From: Isoetes taiwanensis
Taxonomy: Eukaryota > Streptophyta > Lycopodiopsida > Isoetales > Isoetaceae
Direction of reading: 5' to 3'
Length of the DNA: 64,000 nt
Assembly: GCA_021234155.1 (NCBI GenBank)
Contig: JAJEKV010000216.1
Location: forward strand, 558,001-622,000
The notes below the pieces were generated by a model. It was given only the letters and a program-made list of their open reading frames with translations, ran no database searches and was not told the origin of the DNA. Of the stretch, positions 35,283-46,768 are shown one piece after another; the first letter of the stretch is position 1, and each line of letters opens with the position of its first letter. The translations under genes and the position numbers were made by a program.

Positions 35283-35733
35283 GTTAGTATATTAGGTGGC
35301 CTTTAGTTAAATATATCAAGTAGGAATAACAAAGGTGTTCATAAAGCCGTCGATACCGGCGCCGAATCGTTAGAATGAGGACACGCCAAACGTTTTGAGC
35401 ACGCAGAGATTGCTAGTTCGCGACTGGGCTTAATTGGCACTCCATCGCCCGCCCAAAACGCTTCGGGCGCAGTAGTCATGCTATACTCGCTGACGCCAAT
35501 TGGCAATCTATTGCCGATCAAGAACGTTTTGGACAGCAAGAGATTGCCAATTCGCTACCGGCGCATGGCGCGTGATTCATGCTACGCGCCGGGCGCGAAT
35601 TGGCAATCTATTGCCCGGTCAAAACGTTTCTACGCGTGTATTCACCGCCATCATGCCTACATGCAAGAAACGTTTTGGGCACGCCCGGCTTTGTCCATTT
35701 TCGATTATCCTTTGTGATATGATTTTTTATTAG
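35283..35733 (+). other. Intron of copy B filled with GC-rich repeats
   Basis: Donor TAAAAG|GTTAGTA, acceptor TTTTTTATTAG. Interior strings AATTGGCAATCTATTGCC (35499 and 35599), AATTGGCACTCCATCGCC (35432) and the inverted form AGATTGCCAATTCGC (35542) make a minisatellite with both orientations present. The unit differs from that in copy A's intron, but both are rich in GGCGCC and GCGCCGG. Confidence 0.65.
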
Positions 35734-36484
35734 GCAACCCTTACATAGAACAACTCCATCATGCCCGACCAAAGAATGGATAGAATATGGAAGACCGCTG
35801 CAAACAAAAGGGAGGAGGCAAGTCCGAGGAGTATAAGGCATTGAAAAGACCTGGGCCCGGACTATCATCCAAGATAAGAAACCAAGGCTCAAAAAGACAG
35901 AAAGGAAAGTGGGGAGGAAGCAGCGGGGAGGCGTCAAGCATCTTCGAGGAGGCTCTACAGATGCCCTCTGGGATCATGTTCGCTAAAGACGAAGTCCGGG
36001 CGGCGGAACGAAGTTCAGGATGCTTATGCTCAAAACAAACTGATGCAATGGGAAGAATGCCTCTTCAAGATACTTCAATATTTGATTTGAAGACCACCGA
36101 GATGAGGAACGACTGTGGCCTTCGTGGATGATGAAGACATTTAGTGTTAGATCAATGCATAAACAAAGAAGTTTCGTATAAAAAGGGTTCTTGATTAAGG
36201 ACAAAATGTGCTTCGTTGATGGTTGCACTCATATAAAGGACATGCGAAGTTATGAAGGTAGCAATTGGTCAAGAACTCGAAGCTATCCGGTGGTGTAACA
36301 TTTGCGAACTCGGCCCGCTAGACAAGTATGGCGTGTCTCATCGATGACATCAAGAAATACGCCTTTTGATCCAAGGGCTTTTCGCAAAACAAGAAATCAA
36401 AGAACCAACGACGGTGAACCAATAAAACCAGCCACAAGAATCAAAACCAACTTTTACCTTGGTCTAGACTAGTCTTTTTACAAA

Positions 36485-36700
36485 CTAGCTAGTTTTTTGT
36501 CCCATCGCCAACGAAGCCAAAGTGGAGGACATGTATAAGCTTTTAAGTTCTACCACGCCGGGGATCATCATCGTGATAAATTTAGTAACCAACTTCCAAA
36601 TATAAGTGACATTGGCAAGGTTTGAACCCATGACCAAAGGAACACTTATTTTGGCATTACTAGGCTTATACCAACTCACCACATATCCGTTGGGCAAAAC
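36485..36700 (-). mobile_element. tRNA-derived SINE inside copy B
   Basis: On the minus strand an A-box-like GGTGAGTTGGTATAAGCC (36663-36680) is followed about 32 bp later by a B-box-like TGGGTTCAAACC (36619-36630). It lies between coding pieces of copy B, in a stretch that copy A does not match. The head is near 36690; the tail end is not clear. Confidence 0.55.
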
Positions 36701-38599
36701 TTTGGCATACATGCACACTTTGTAGGCTGGATACAATCCCATCTTGAGGAAGTACTACACTACAAAACTATCGATAAGGTGATGGCTGAGCTGAGAAGAA
36801 AGGTTGTCATCCCGAAGATGCCGGGTGGTGACTTACTCCGCTCCAAAATTGGTCTCTCGGCTATAAAGGTCTGCACTGATACAACATTAGGCCCTCGTAA
36901 TATTTTCTGCTTTCTATTGATAGCGTGATCGCAAAAGGAGAGAAGCCGGATGACTCAAAAAGAGTACATCAGTTTTTTTTACTAGTCGCATAGGCTTAAC
37001 AACCGAGAAGCTCTTTCTTGGGTTGTCATCATATGCCCCCGTGAGAGCCTCATATGTATGCTTTGGTGGCTTCATACGACTTGGAATGCCTAAAGGTCGT
37101 TAGGGAAGGTACTCTTCTCTTTGAGACAAAGGATACTGATTTGAGGATGCGCTTAAAAGCGTCAGATAATCTTCATAATGATATCCCTTGTGCCGCGATG
37201 ATGACTATGAGGTAGCTAAGAGCAAAGGGCATCGATGAAAGTGCATGGCGTTGTTTTCTTTGGATGAATCCAATTTTGAAAAATGCCTTCGCAAAGTAGA
37301 TGATGAGGATGAAGCCTTAATGAATGCCGTGAATTTGATGTTACCGACCTTTACCGAAAGACATCACTCTAGAATTGCCGACAAAAGAAAAGGGTCCCTT
37401 GAATAAACATGGGTTTGCAATCAACTGCAAGCTATCTTGTTGAGGCTTTTGCACCACTTGATACCACTTTGTCAGGAACTTCATGTTGAGGGTATATTGG
37501 TAGAGAAGCCCCAAAGACATCAAGAAGATGTCTATGTTTTCACAACGATGACCACCCAGAATTTCCTTGAAGTGTTTTGCTAAAAAGGTACTAGCCACGA
37601 CCGATTGGGGTCCTCTCAAAGATAAAGACCCGCTGGCTTTGGTACCTTACAAAAAGGGCGAGGTAGACTACTATTTCACAAAAGCCTCCAAGGGCAAGTC
37701 CAGACGTTCAAAAAGCAATGCAACCCCGAGGAGAAGGTCAGAATGCCTGGCACGTGAACGTGAGATCATGGAGCAAAAAATATGGAGTCCGCGGCTTGGT
37801 AATATTCCAATCGGGTAATGTTACACTTGGAGGTACGACCACGGTAGTTCCCCGATACAAGCCAGATGATCATGCAAGCTCGATTCAACCACCGAGGTTA
37901 GGAATCAAAACCCCGAGGTAGCTTTCATAGAAGAGAACGGTCCGAACTAAACCGTGGAGTTGATGCTTCCGGCAAGAAACATTCTGGGAGGAAGTAGCCG
38001 CCACGACTATTGGGGATGACAACGATGATGAAAGATAATTCATGCCAAGCGCGATATGTAGCTTACTTCGACGGACAAAACGCCGCTTTGGTATTGCACT
38101 ATTTTTGTATGGCTAACTTTGTTTTCCATGGTTCGTATTCCACCCGCTTGTGACAAAATCATTGTCTTCGATCCGAATCTGTCCTGGTAAAACGTTAAGA
38201 AGTTTTTTTATTAACAGAGATGACTTCGAAACAAGTCCTCTAGAATTGAATACTAAGTGGATCTATCCCGCCCACACTTAGAAGATATGATGAATGAGGC
38301 ATTCAGATTGTTTCGAGTTGCCATCCGTCCTCAATGGAACACGTAAATATTGATGAAGTTCTTAGGGTGTTAAAAGCCAAACCAGTGTATAAAGTTTCCA
38401 CATCCAAGAGATCCGATGGCAAACAGTCTTCTTGGAAACATCTTGGTATTATGATGGATCACCTGGCATTCAAAAAAGAAAGAGGACATCATAATAGTAG
38501 ATGATGATGCTACTCGCTTAGCTCATAAAGGTAGATAAATTGAAGTGCTAGTTCATATGACATAAATAGCATAAAAATTACAAGAAGTGCAAGACATTT

Positions 38600-39440
38600 T
38601 ACCTCTTGTTATATCTTCAAATGATTGCAATCTAGAAAACTAAGGCATAATGAGGAAAAGCTAATCCGACGCTAATATTTCACGTACATATACAATTCTC
38701 GCCAGATACCCAATTACATTATGCACTATGACTTATCTATACACTCTATTAAATATATTCCCGACAACCATTTCAAGCACCCTCTACATCTTAGCATTCC
38801 CTTCACCTTCATTACATTGCTACCGCAAAAAATATAACCCTAGCCCCATATGTCCATGACTAACCCTAATCCCACACGTCCATGACTAATGCCAAGCATT
38901 GATGGCACGATTTTTAGTAGAATAATAGTAACCATTCTTGGAGAAATAGGGAAGTTTTATATCCAAAAAATGGAAATGGTTTACAACTAAACCAATACCA
39001 ATTGCATTGTGAAAACACCATTAATTTCTCATGTTATCAAATAGGTTAAAGGTGCAAGTCTTTATACTATCTTTATAAAAAACCATTAACAATTAGCCTA
39101 TGTTATAGAAAATCATGCCATTTTGTCTCAAGAACCAACATTGATGCAAACAATTAAAGCATAAAACATTACTACTTAATGACACACACCATCACGTAAT
39201 CAAAAAATAAGCCATTAGTATTAAGTCCATGGTATTAAACCAACCAAACTAACCACCATAGAGGCATGGTATTAAACTGTTGCAAAAATTAGAATAGTAA
39301 ACCATAGAGAAGAGTGGTTAATCAACATATTAACCCACAAAAAATTATTACTTTATTATAGTGGTTTCATAAAAAAATTGTTGTAGAAAACGAATAATAA
39401 TATTTTTTTTGGTAGCCTTGTGAATCGCGCTACAGAAATG
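38600..39440. other. AT-rich, no gene seen
   Basis: A pair of short repeats is present (CATATGTCCATGACTAA and ACACGTCCATGACTAA near 38857-38888). A similar CACGCCCACGACTAATGCC string occurs at 46241. No coding frame is supported. Confidence 0.5.
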
Positions 39441-39446
39441 AGATGA

Positions 39447-39722
39447 ATGAGTTTCGGAAATGCAAAAGACATATTTCTTAGATTAGAGGGGACTTCTGGC
39501 GAAACTGGCAGACCAAAATTAGCCCATGCTACTTTAGAAATGGTCACTTTTCATTCTCCTTTTGGTTTGGCTCTGCACAAGCGGCGTACTCTCAAATGCC
39601 AATATCGCACAATAGAAGCTTTTTTTAGGTTAGGTTTTCCATATTTAGATTCGTCTCAAATTTTTGAACAAAATGATGTAATCTTATCTATTAAAATGCG
39701 ATGGGGTTGGGAACCGCGTTGA
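39447..39722 (+). other. Unidentified 91-codon open frame
   Basis: Encodes a protein-like sequence with TLEMVTFHSPFGLALHKRRTL, one residue short of being quoted further, then a Phe-rich segment and VILSIKMRWGWEPR at the end. Mixed hydrophobic and charged residues and an even composition make it look like a real exon or a domain fragment. I do not recognise it. The downstream frame 40634-40873 has a similar look and may belong to the same unit. Confidence 0.3.
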
Positions 39723-40633
39723 ACGCCAGATGTTACGCCGCATGCGGCATTCCTTTCCCCTTTGCAGGACATATTTTTTATGCGGTGGGGGCCGTCTTCT
39801 TCAATGTGTATTTCAAATTCTAAAATTTATGGGGGAATCTTCAGGGAAGATTGCATTTGTTTGGAGCAGAGGTAGGTAGCGAGGTTAGTCAGAGTTGCAT
39901 ATAATTTGGCGATGTGTTTTTTTTTTTCTCGCTTCAATCTTGCAAGGCCCATCAAAGTCCTGGCCTTCGGCATTAGCGGATCTTGAGTTCATGTTTGAGA
40001 CAGATCGCTTTTTTCAATTGCTTTGATTCGAAGATCGAGCCCCGCTTTTAAATCGACTTGCATTATGCTTTTTTTCCGTGTGTACTATGATGAGTTTACG
40101 CTATGTTTCCTTTGGAGCAAAAAAAGCATTTAACTAAGAGTTGATACCTTCATTTTGCCCTACCCAGGTTTATGATACTTGATTACGTTGTCATTGAGCA
40201 TTTGGATAGTGGCCAGTAATAGTTCTTCAGTAAAACTATAGCATGTTCACAGCCTTAATTTGTACGTGATTGTTTTTTTCTATAAAGAATTCATCATCAT
40301 GCTACTATAAGGGTGATCCTTATGTGGATCCTCAAAGAAGCTTGACTATTTATCCTTATTCTGCTTTCAAGCCAGAAGGGTGCTTATTTTATTTGATATG
40401 TTTTCAGATAAAATAGACTTAAATAATGAAAGGATATTTTTATCTTGAACTGACGTTTATAGCATGTTAACTTCCTTAGCAACATATTCTACCATCGTTA
40501 GCTTCACACAAAATGTAAGATTATGGTTTTACTAGAAAATTTGTAGAGTTAACTAATCTATGAAGCTTTTTTCTACAGGTACCAGGTCCCCCCTGCTACT
40601 CTGAACAATTCAAATCACTTGTGATGTTCAAAT

Positions 40634-40873
40634 ATGGAGATGATGTTAGTCATTCGAGATATTAGTCATTCCGAAAGTAAAGCCTCCATCATAATAGCGG
40701 AGATAAATGTTATGTTTGAGAATGACCAAAGCACACGCACTTTATTTACCATTCCTTTGGATAGGGATAATTATGTGTTATGCTCTACAGAATTTTGCTT
40801 ACAAAGTACGAGAATTTTGCCTCGACAGTTGATGATCCATTGGGAAGGCATTCAGAAAGCAGCAGCCTTTTGA
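40634..40873 (+). other. Unidentified 79-codon open frame
   Basis: Starts at ATG 40634, about 55 bp after a TTTTCTACAG splice-acceptor-like string. It reads as an alternating beta-strand-like sequence (ASIIIAEINVMFEND, then LDRDNYVLCSTEFCL) and ends in a stop at 40871-40873. The acceptor, the composition and the nearby 39447-39722 frame suggest exons of a host or element gene. Family unknown. Confidence 0.3.
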
Positions 40874-41654
40874 GTAGATAAGTATTGCCCTTTCTTATGT
40901 TCTTGTTTAAGCTATGAAGTTTGCTAATGCATTTTTGTTGGATTTTCTAAGATCTTCTGGAGTGTTTCTCAGTGGAAGAATGCGCAAACCTTTGCTCCAA
41001 CAGTTTTGAGTGAGCAACTTCAAAATATTGCATGTTATAAGCATTCTTGAGTCTCATGCAAAGAACTTTTTTTACCTTTGCTGCATGTTCTTGAAGTCCA
41101 CGCTCCTTGATTCAAAGAGTTGAGTGGGTAGTGCAAGAAGAACTGGTCACCATTTAGCATCTGTTTGTCGCAGCTATATCCTTCTTGCCGCCAATAGAGT
41201 TTTTTTGTTGCAATTGCGTGTGGCAATCATATCCTTTTGGCAGCTATTTGGGAATGCTAATGCATAGCAATAAGGTCTTTATGTTGGATATTTGTTAATA
41301 TTTTCTATGATTTGCATCTGCAACTTGGATGTTGTGGTGATTTGGGGAGCAAGACTGGTAGGTACGTTTTGACTGTTTCTATCCTTTTGACCAAATTTGA
41401 AATAGATCTTTCTCTCATCTTCGTTCTTCTTTATGTACAGGCTTGGGAAGCTTGAGATGCGATTTTGTAGATCAATCTTGTTATCTTCTCTCGTTGTTCT
41501 CTTTGTTCTTTCTATTCTTTTCAAATGCCACAATGTTTTAATCTTCAAGTGCATGATTTTCTAGAATATTTATTTTTAGGTCAGAGCAAATCTAATAGCA
41601 AGGCTTCTGCAATGTGATTGAGGGAAGAAGAACTCTTAGACTGGTGCAATTGAA

Positions 41655-42180
41655 ATGATTTACTTCCTTGCATACAAGGCAATGAGTAATAAGATCTAAC
41701 ATTTTTTGGATTTGCATAGTGTGGATGTTGCACAATCTCATCACGTCTCATCATTATTTGCTTCCTTGCATATAAGACAATGAGTTAATAAGATCTAACA
41801 TTTTTTGGATTTGCATAGTGTGGATGTTGCACAATCTCATCACGCCTCATCATTTGATTCTTTGCGCATTGTTTCACCCGACTGATCCGAGATTGATTAA
41901 TATATCGTGGAAAACTGGCTATTCAAGTTCTGAAACAAAGATGAGGTTAGGTTTCTTGCTTGCCTTCATCCAGTCTATTACATGCATGACAAGATGATGC
42001 GTCATCCCGTTTGTTGCATGCATGATAGGTTGAAACACATACAGCTTCGGATATTCTTTCTCAAGCATTCTTTTTGTCGCGTCTCATCATATTTAAGCCT
42101 TTTGCAGATTGTTTCCACCTACACGGACCTGCACATTGTTTAATATAATGTGGAAAAGTGTGTTGAATTTCTGACAAAGA
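41655..42180. repeat. 98-bp tandem duplication and a larger degenerate repeat
   Basis: CTTCCTTGCATACAAGGCAA at 41663 recurs as CTTCCTTGCATATAAGACAA at 41761, with nearly identical flanks over about 98 bp. A third, degenerate block near 42080-42180 repeats the CTCATCAT ... GATTGTTTC ... GTGGAAAA order seen at about 41845-41910. Confidence 0.75.
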
Positions 42181-42720
42181 TGAGTTTGCATTCAAATTTT
42201 GAGTTTTTGTATGCTTATATTAGCAAGGTTATATTCCCCAACGATAAAAAAAAAACATTCAAATACGACAACCTGCTCAAAAAACTATTGCAGGAATTTA
42301 CCAAACTGTAGTAATTGCAGCTATTATTGAAATCGCAATTATCTATTTGAATTGACATAAGAAGAGTCAGACTCTTTGAAGCTATTATATTATCAACAAA
42401 TATGTGAACTATCAAGTTGGTAGTTCTTGATTTTTCCTCAAATAATCATATTGTCAGCCACAATTTGAGATTAGTCTAGGATGTTATCTGTTAGCCTTTT
42501 GCAAACTCAATGTTTGGCAGTAGAATTTTCATTTGTAAATTTGTACATTTTGTAGAGGGAATTTTCCTAGTCCACATTACTTTGAATACTATTTAGTAAA
42601 TTATTCAGTGCATTTGATTTGTAACTATCAAAACATATATAATTCTCCTAGAAAGATGCTTTTGGAATATTCGTCTGTGATGCTTATTTCTGACAATGAC
42701 ACGTAGGTTACGTAGGTTTC
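42180..42720. other. AT-rich, no gene seen
   Basis: No coding frame or repeat structure is supported. Confidence 0.5.
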
Positions 42721-42939
42721 TGAGGAAAAAATAGACATTAAAAAAATATGGAAAAAAAAGGGGACGGATTTGGCCAGGCGCACCCTGTTCTCGCCATTCC
42801 GCCAGATTAGAACAGACGCTTGCTCTGGAGCTCCGGCACAGTAAACAATGGAGTAACAGGCTTAGAACTGCTTGATGGGGCTGGATTCTTGCTAAAGGCG
42901 GCCTTCAATTGATCAGGAAATCGTGTGAAAAAATAAGGT

Positions 42940-43170
42940 ATGAGCTTTTTGTTTCAGCCCATTCCGGTAATCAGATCAATCGTGTGTTGTGCTCAAGCTG
43001 CTCCAGGCTCTGTGCCGGGATTATCAGGCAAAAAGGATGATGTGGGCATCGATCCAAATATGCTTAAAATCATGCACCAGATGAATGCCCAACAGGACTA
43101 TTTCCGCATCCGCATCAAGCACGAGATTTTTGAAGACGCTATGCCTTACTCGCTTCTCAATCCAGGTCAC
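42940..43170 (+). CDS. Candidate first exon of an unidentified gene
   Basis: ATG at 42940 opens a frame reading MSFLFQPIPVIRSIVCCAQ, then a Gly/Ser/Pro stretch, then KKDDVGIDPNMLKIMHQMN and a segment with DYFRIRIKHEIFEDAMPYSL. The first ~30 residues are low in acidic residues and rich in Ser, Ala and Cys, compatible with a transit peptide. A strong donor (CACAGA|GTAAGTGG at 43170/43171) ends the exon; past it the frame soon stops. The 5' side (42.75-42.94 kb) is less AT-rich than its surroundings, as expected for a leader. I found no matching downstream exon. It could be a genuine gene start or an isolated gene fragment. I cannot name it. Confidence 0.4.
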
Positions 43171-43199
43171 AGAGTAAGTGGAGGAGATTCTTCAACTCA

Positions 43200-46100
43200 A
43201 AGCTGAAGTGTTAAGATTTTATTTCTTTGTTGGAGCCCACGAACAGAGCAGAGGCCTGTAGAGGAGGGGCTCAGGGCTGTCAGGCAAGCGACAATGATAT
43301 TTCTCACTAACAGTTTGCAGCGGGGCTTAAACAAAGGCTCTATCTTTTTCCTGCTCCAAAATCCTTCAAAATGGGCTCCTCTAGACGAAGAATCCGCCTC
43401 CTCTGTTCTTCAGATTTGGCAATAATTATTTCTGCAATAATCTATTTAGAAGGACCTATTTTCTTTTTCTTTTGAAAAGCCAAAACAGAGCCTTACCAGC
43501 GACAAGCTGATGCACAGGCGCGGCCTCAAGACCTTGATATTGGCCGGAATGTCCAGAGCTTTTTCACAAAAAAGAAAAATTTCAAAAGAGACCCTGTCTG
43601 GCCTAGCCGCTTCTCTAAGAAAACCAGATCTCAGCAAATACCAAATGGAAAGGACCTCTAGAGACTTCTAGAGGGTCGGCTTGGCAAAGACCTCCAGGGA
43701 ATCGGCTTGGCAGAGAAGTCGGCTTTGAGCAGAGACCTCTATAGGCAGCTTATTAGGCGAAAAAGCCCGGCTCCCACTTCAAAAACTTAGATCAACTTGT
43801 TATCTTCCTGCAGAGGTATTTTCCATTTTTTTTTCCATAATAATTAAGTGCCATACAGCCACAGGAGAACCCATCTTAATACTCGTCCATCAGAAAAATC
43901 TCAAACCTTCATAAGCCCAGGTTTGGACAATTCGGCGACTGCTCTGCATAACTGTTGCAGAGGGAACTGCTTTTCCAACACAAAAGGTCTCTTTTAGGTT
44001 CAGAATCAAACCCGAACAAGTCTACTACAAATCCAGTAGACTCTACAAAGAAGAAAACAAGAAGAAATGAAGACAAGTTAGAAGAAAACAAGAAGAAATG
44101 AAGACAAGTTAACTTTGTACTTTTTATGTGCTTGGTTAGATCTATTGTTGACAGAATGGACCAAATGAAGGTGCAAGTTTGGTTTAAAGTTTGCAAAAAA
44201 TGCCTAGATTTCTCGACTATTCTATACAAAGCCTTCAAAAATGAGTTGGGAAGGAACAAATCAACTCTCAAGCTTTGATCTTACGATTTGCTCCAGCAGA
44301 TTGCGCCCGCCTAGGCAAACGTGTTGTATATGGACTCACATTCTTAGCATGTTTGGGAGGTATAAATTGTAATATCTCTTTGTGGCAGAAGCTGTTTGTA
44401 GTCTGGGGATGTCCTTTCTCGCAAGTGGACTGGAACATGGTTATTTCCTTTTCCATGCAAATCAACTGCAATTATATTCTACAGTGTGCAGTTATATATT
44501 AACCCCCTACAATAGTGAAAATGCGCTCTGCCGAGAACATTGGAAGTAGCTGTTTCGGCATAACATTTGTAGGCACATAATCAGCATGTTCTGGATTCAG
44601 ATTATCAATGGGACTTTCACATGACCTGAAAGAAAGACATAAAGAAAAAATATTATTCCTTTGTACTATAGTCTGTTTTGCCCTAGAAACATACATGCAT
44701 CGAAAGCCGAGTAATGGTTTGCCAGTGAACATTGCATTTTCAACGTCTGATCCTCGAAGATGCGTAGCGACCAGCCGTGCTATTTTCTGCAAAAATTGGG
44801 TCGTGGGTGTTTCTTATTAACACTTTATGCATGGAGTAAGCATGTATAGGGATATTATTATTATTATGCATACGTTCAAGCAGGTTAGAAATATGCCTGA
44901 TATTCCTTCTTATCAGCCTTCTCATTTTTAAGCTTTGATATTGATGCGCATGCCTCCTCAAATTGTTGTCCCAACTCCTCAAGGCCTTGCATCATAAATT
45001 TTGAATAAACTTTGATGTTACATCAATTTGTTCCAAACGTGTTAATAGATTGCATCTTTCAGGATGAATAACACCACACCTTATACTTTCAACATCAAAT
45101 GCCAAAAGCTAATGGAGTATTTGATGGAAAGAGAGATGTATTATTCTTATACCAACACTTAGCAATGGTCGGGGGTAGTAGCATATCAGTAGAGCAAAAT
45201 GGAGCACATAGACAATTGTTGTACATTATTGTTTGAGGGTCATAGTTTTTTAAGCTCTTAAAAACTGAATTCGCCATCCCATTCAATGGTTTCATTGTGT
45301 TTAATGTTTTTGCCTATGAATTAATAGACCGACATTAACTTACTTATCAACAGCATTGTTCAAGAAAAAAAATTATCTTGAAATTCCCTCTATATTACTT
45401 GGATTTTGAATTGCACCAAGCTCGGTAAAGAGAATGTTCCGCGGCGCCTTGGCCGCCGTGGATAAATTTCTTGTATTTGTAATGATTCTATGTCTATATG
45501 TGAAATTGCACTTAAACGAAATTAGCATACATGATTGGTATGTCATACCTCAAATTGAATTAAGTAGATTATTAAAATATTTTCTTCAACTTTCCCGCCA
45601 CTTTTTCAAGTGGATTAGTTATTTGTTGATATGAACATCCTTCTATTTACAAGGTCTATTCTTCAAATTTTAAAATTTACCACTATGTTTTTCTTTATTC
45701 CAATATAACAAACATTCCCTTGCTTAGAATAGATCTATCCACTAATTATGGATTTCGACAAGGTGGATGATAATTGTGCTTATAAGTGGTGATGTAAGCA
45801 TGTGCTCTAATACATTTACCAATTGTAGACTATTAGTTTATAATATATCGTTATATTATGTCCATTTCATGCACCTGCATATCACTCCTTAGATTTTTTT
45901 TTTCTAAACTTTGTTTAACCTGGCCTTTGAGGCATTATATCTATATATTTCATCACAGTTCTATGGAAAATAAGTAGCCACTACCATTGTTTTTTATTTA
46001 CTAGCGCCAACTACGAATCTGCTATCTTCCACAAAACTCTAAATCACTACAAGTACAAACTAATACCCTAAACACTATGCGATCATATAATCTGTGCACT

Positions 46101-46760
46101 CCATCATCTACACATTCTATTCCACCCTACACGTTCATTATTCACTATCATTCCACAGTCCAACCTCAGACCCTTCACACTATGGACACGACATATTTAC
46201 AACTTTACCCATATAGAAACCCTATTATATCTACCCATCCACACGCCCACGACTAATGCCCGACATCTTCTAAAAGACATTTCTAGTTTTTATTATTTTA
46301 TTTTGTTTGGGCTAACGCGTTAGGTAACATGCCTTTACTTAATTTTTATTAGCCCGAACTTGGTACCGTGAGTAAACTCGCGTGGATTCGGCTTTTTATT
46401 GCAAAATTTTACATCCCTTTCTTGGTTGCATGTGAACAATGAGCTGTCTTGCTAAATAAAACAATAAACTGGGCCTTCTAAGAACGATTCACTCTAAGGC
46501 CAATGGTCGGACAAATGTAACTGGCCTAAAGTCTTCTCGAAAATGCGCAGTTTATGGACTCTCCGCATAAAGAAGGAGGAAGATTGGTTTTCTCGATATC
46601 CTCGCTTTCCATCGCTCTTCAAGGGCAAGATGGAGAAGTAGATGATCAATGAGAAGCAATGTTCTCGCGGCTTTGCACATTAGCAGTAGTATGTGGCGTA
46701 TCACGCAAGCAACCGGAGGAATAACCGGGTTTAAGCAGGATTTAAAGTCAAGTTTGGCGT
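43200..46760. other. No gene recognised; small tandem repeats
   Basis: Includes a 32-bp tandem repeat at 44047-44112 (GAAGAAAACAAGAAGAAATG twice) and a patch near 43655-43745 where GACCTCTAGAG/GGGTCGGCTTGGCA strings recur. Minus-strand frames at 44499-44792 and 44740-44982 show protein-like strings (ENAMFTGKPLLGFRC) but no family I recognise. Confidence 0.45.
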
Positions 46761-46768
46761 AGTGTAGA

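Larger units (their letters stand above)
34140..38600 (+). mobile_element. Unclassified multi-exon mobile-element-like gene, copy B
   Basis: The better preserved copy. It starts at ATG 34143 with TPPPKKARGSKD (a basic, Ser-rich N-terminus), then an open frame 34396-34839 with MKKQGILITCEEQDD, FTHARATTFKDGL, GCPEVRRAL and LLDLGKDIPAAI. After a frame change come EAMSRLVEYAHNYPLGQSF, FVSRRYDPESM, LEELTVENLSVCFLIIDEQ, the intron at 35283-35733, then RPKEWIEYGR-like sequence, and further pieces LELPTKEKGPLNKHGF (37.37 kb), LHVEG and FTTMTTQNFLEV (37.55 kb), and IIIVDDDA (38.49 kb). About 4.5 kb, broken by several frame changes and a SINE near 36.6 kb. The product is unknown; no nuclease, helicase or DDE motif is certain. 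Confidence 0.6.

Noticed and set aside
44268-44982. Chain of minus-strand frames with some protein-like strings
   Set aside because: Frames do not connect, no recognised motif, and no splice signals that would join them convincingly.
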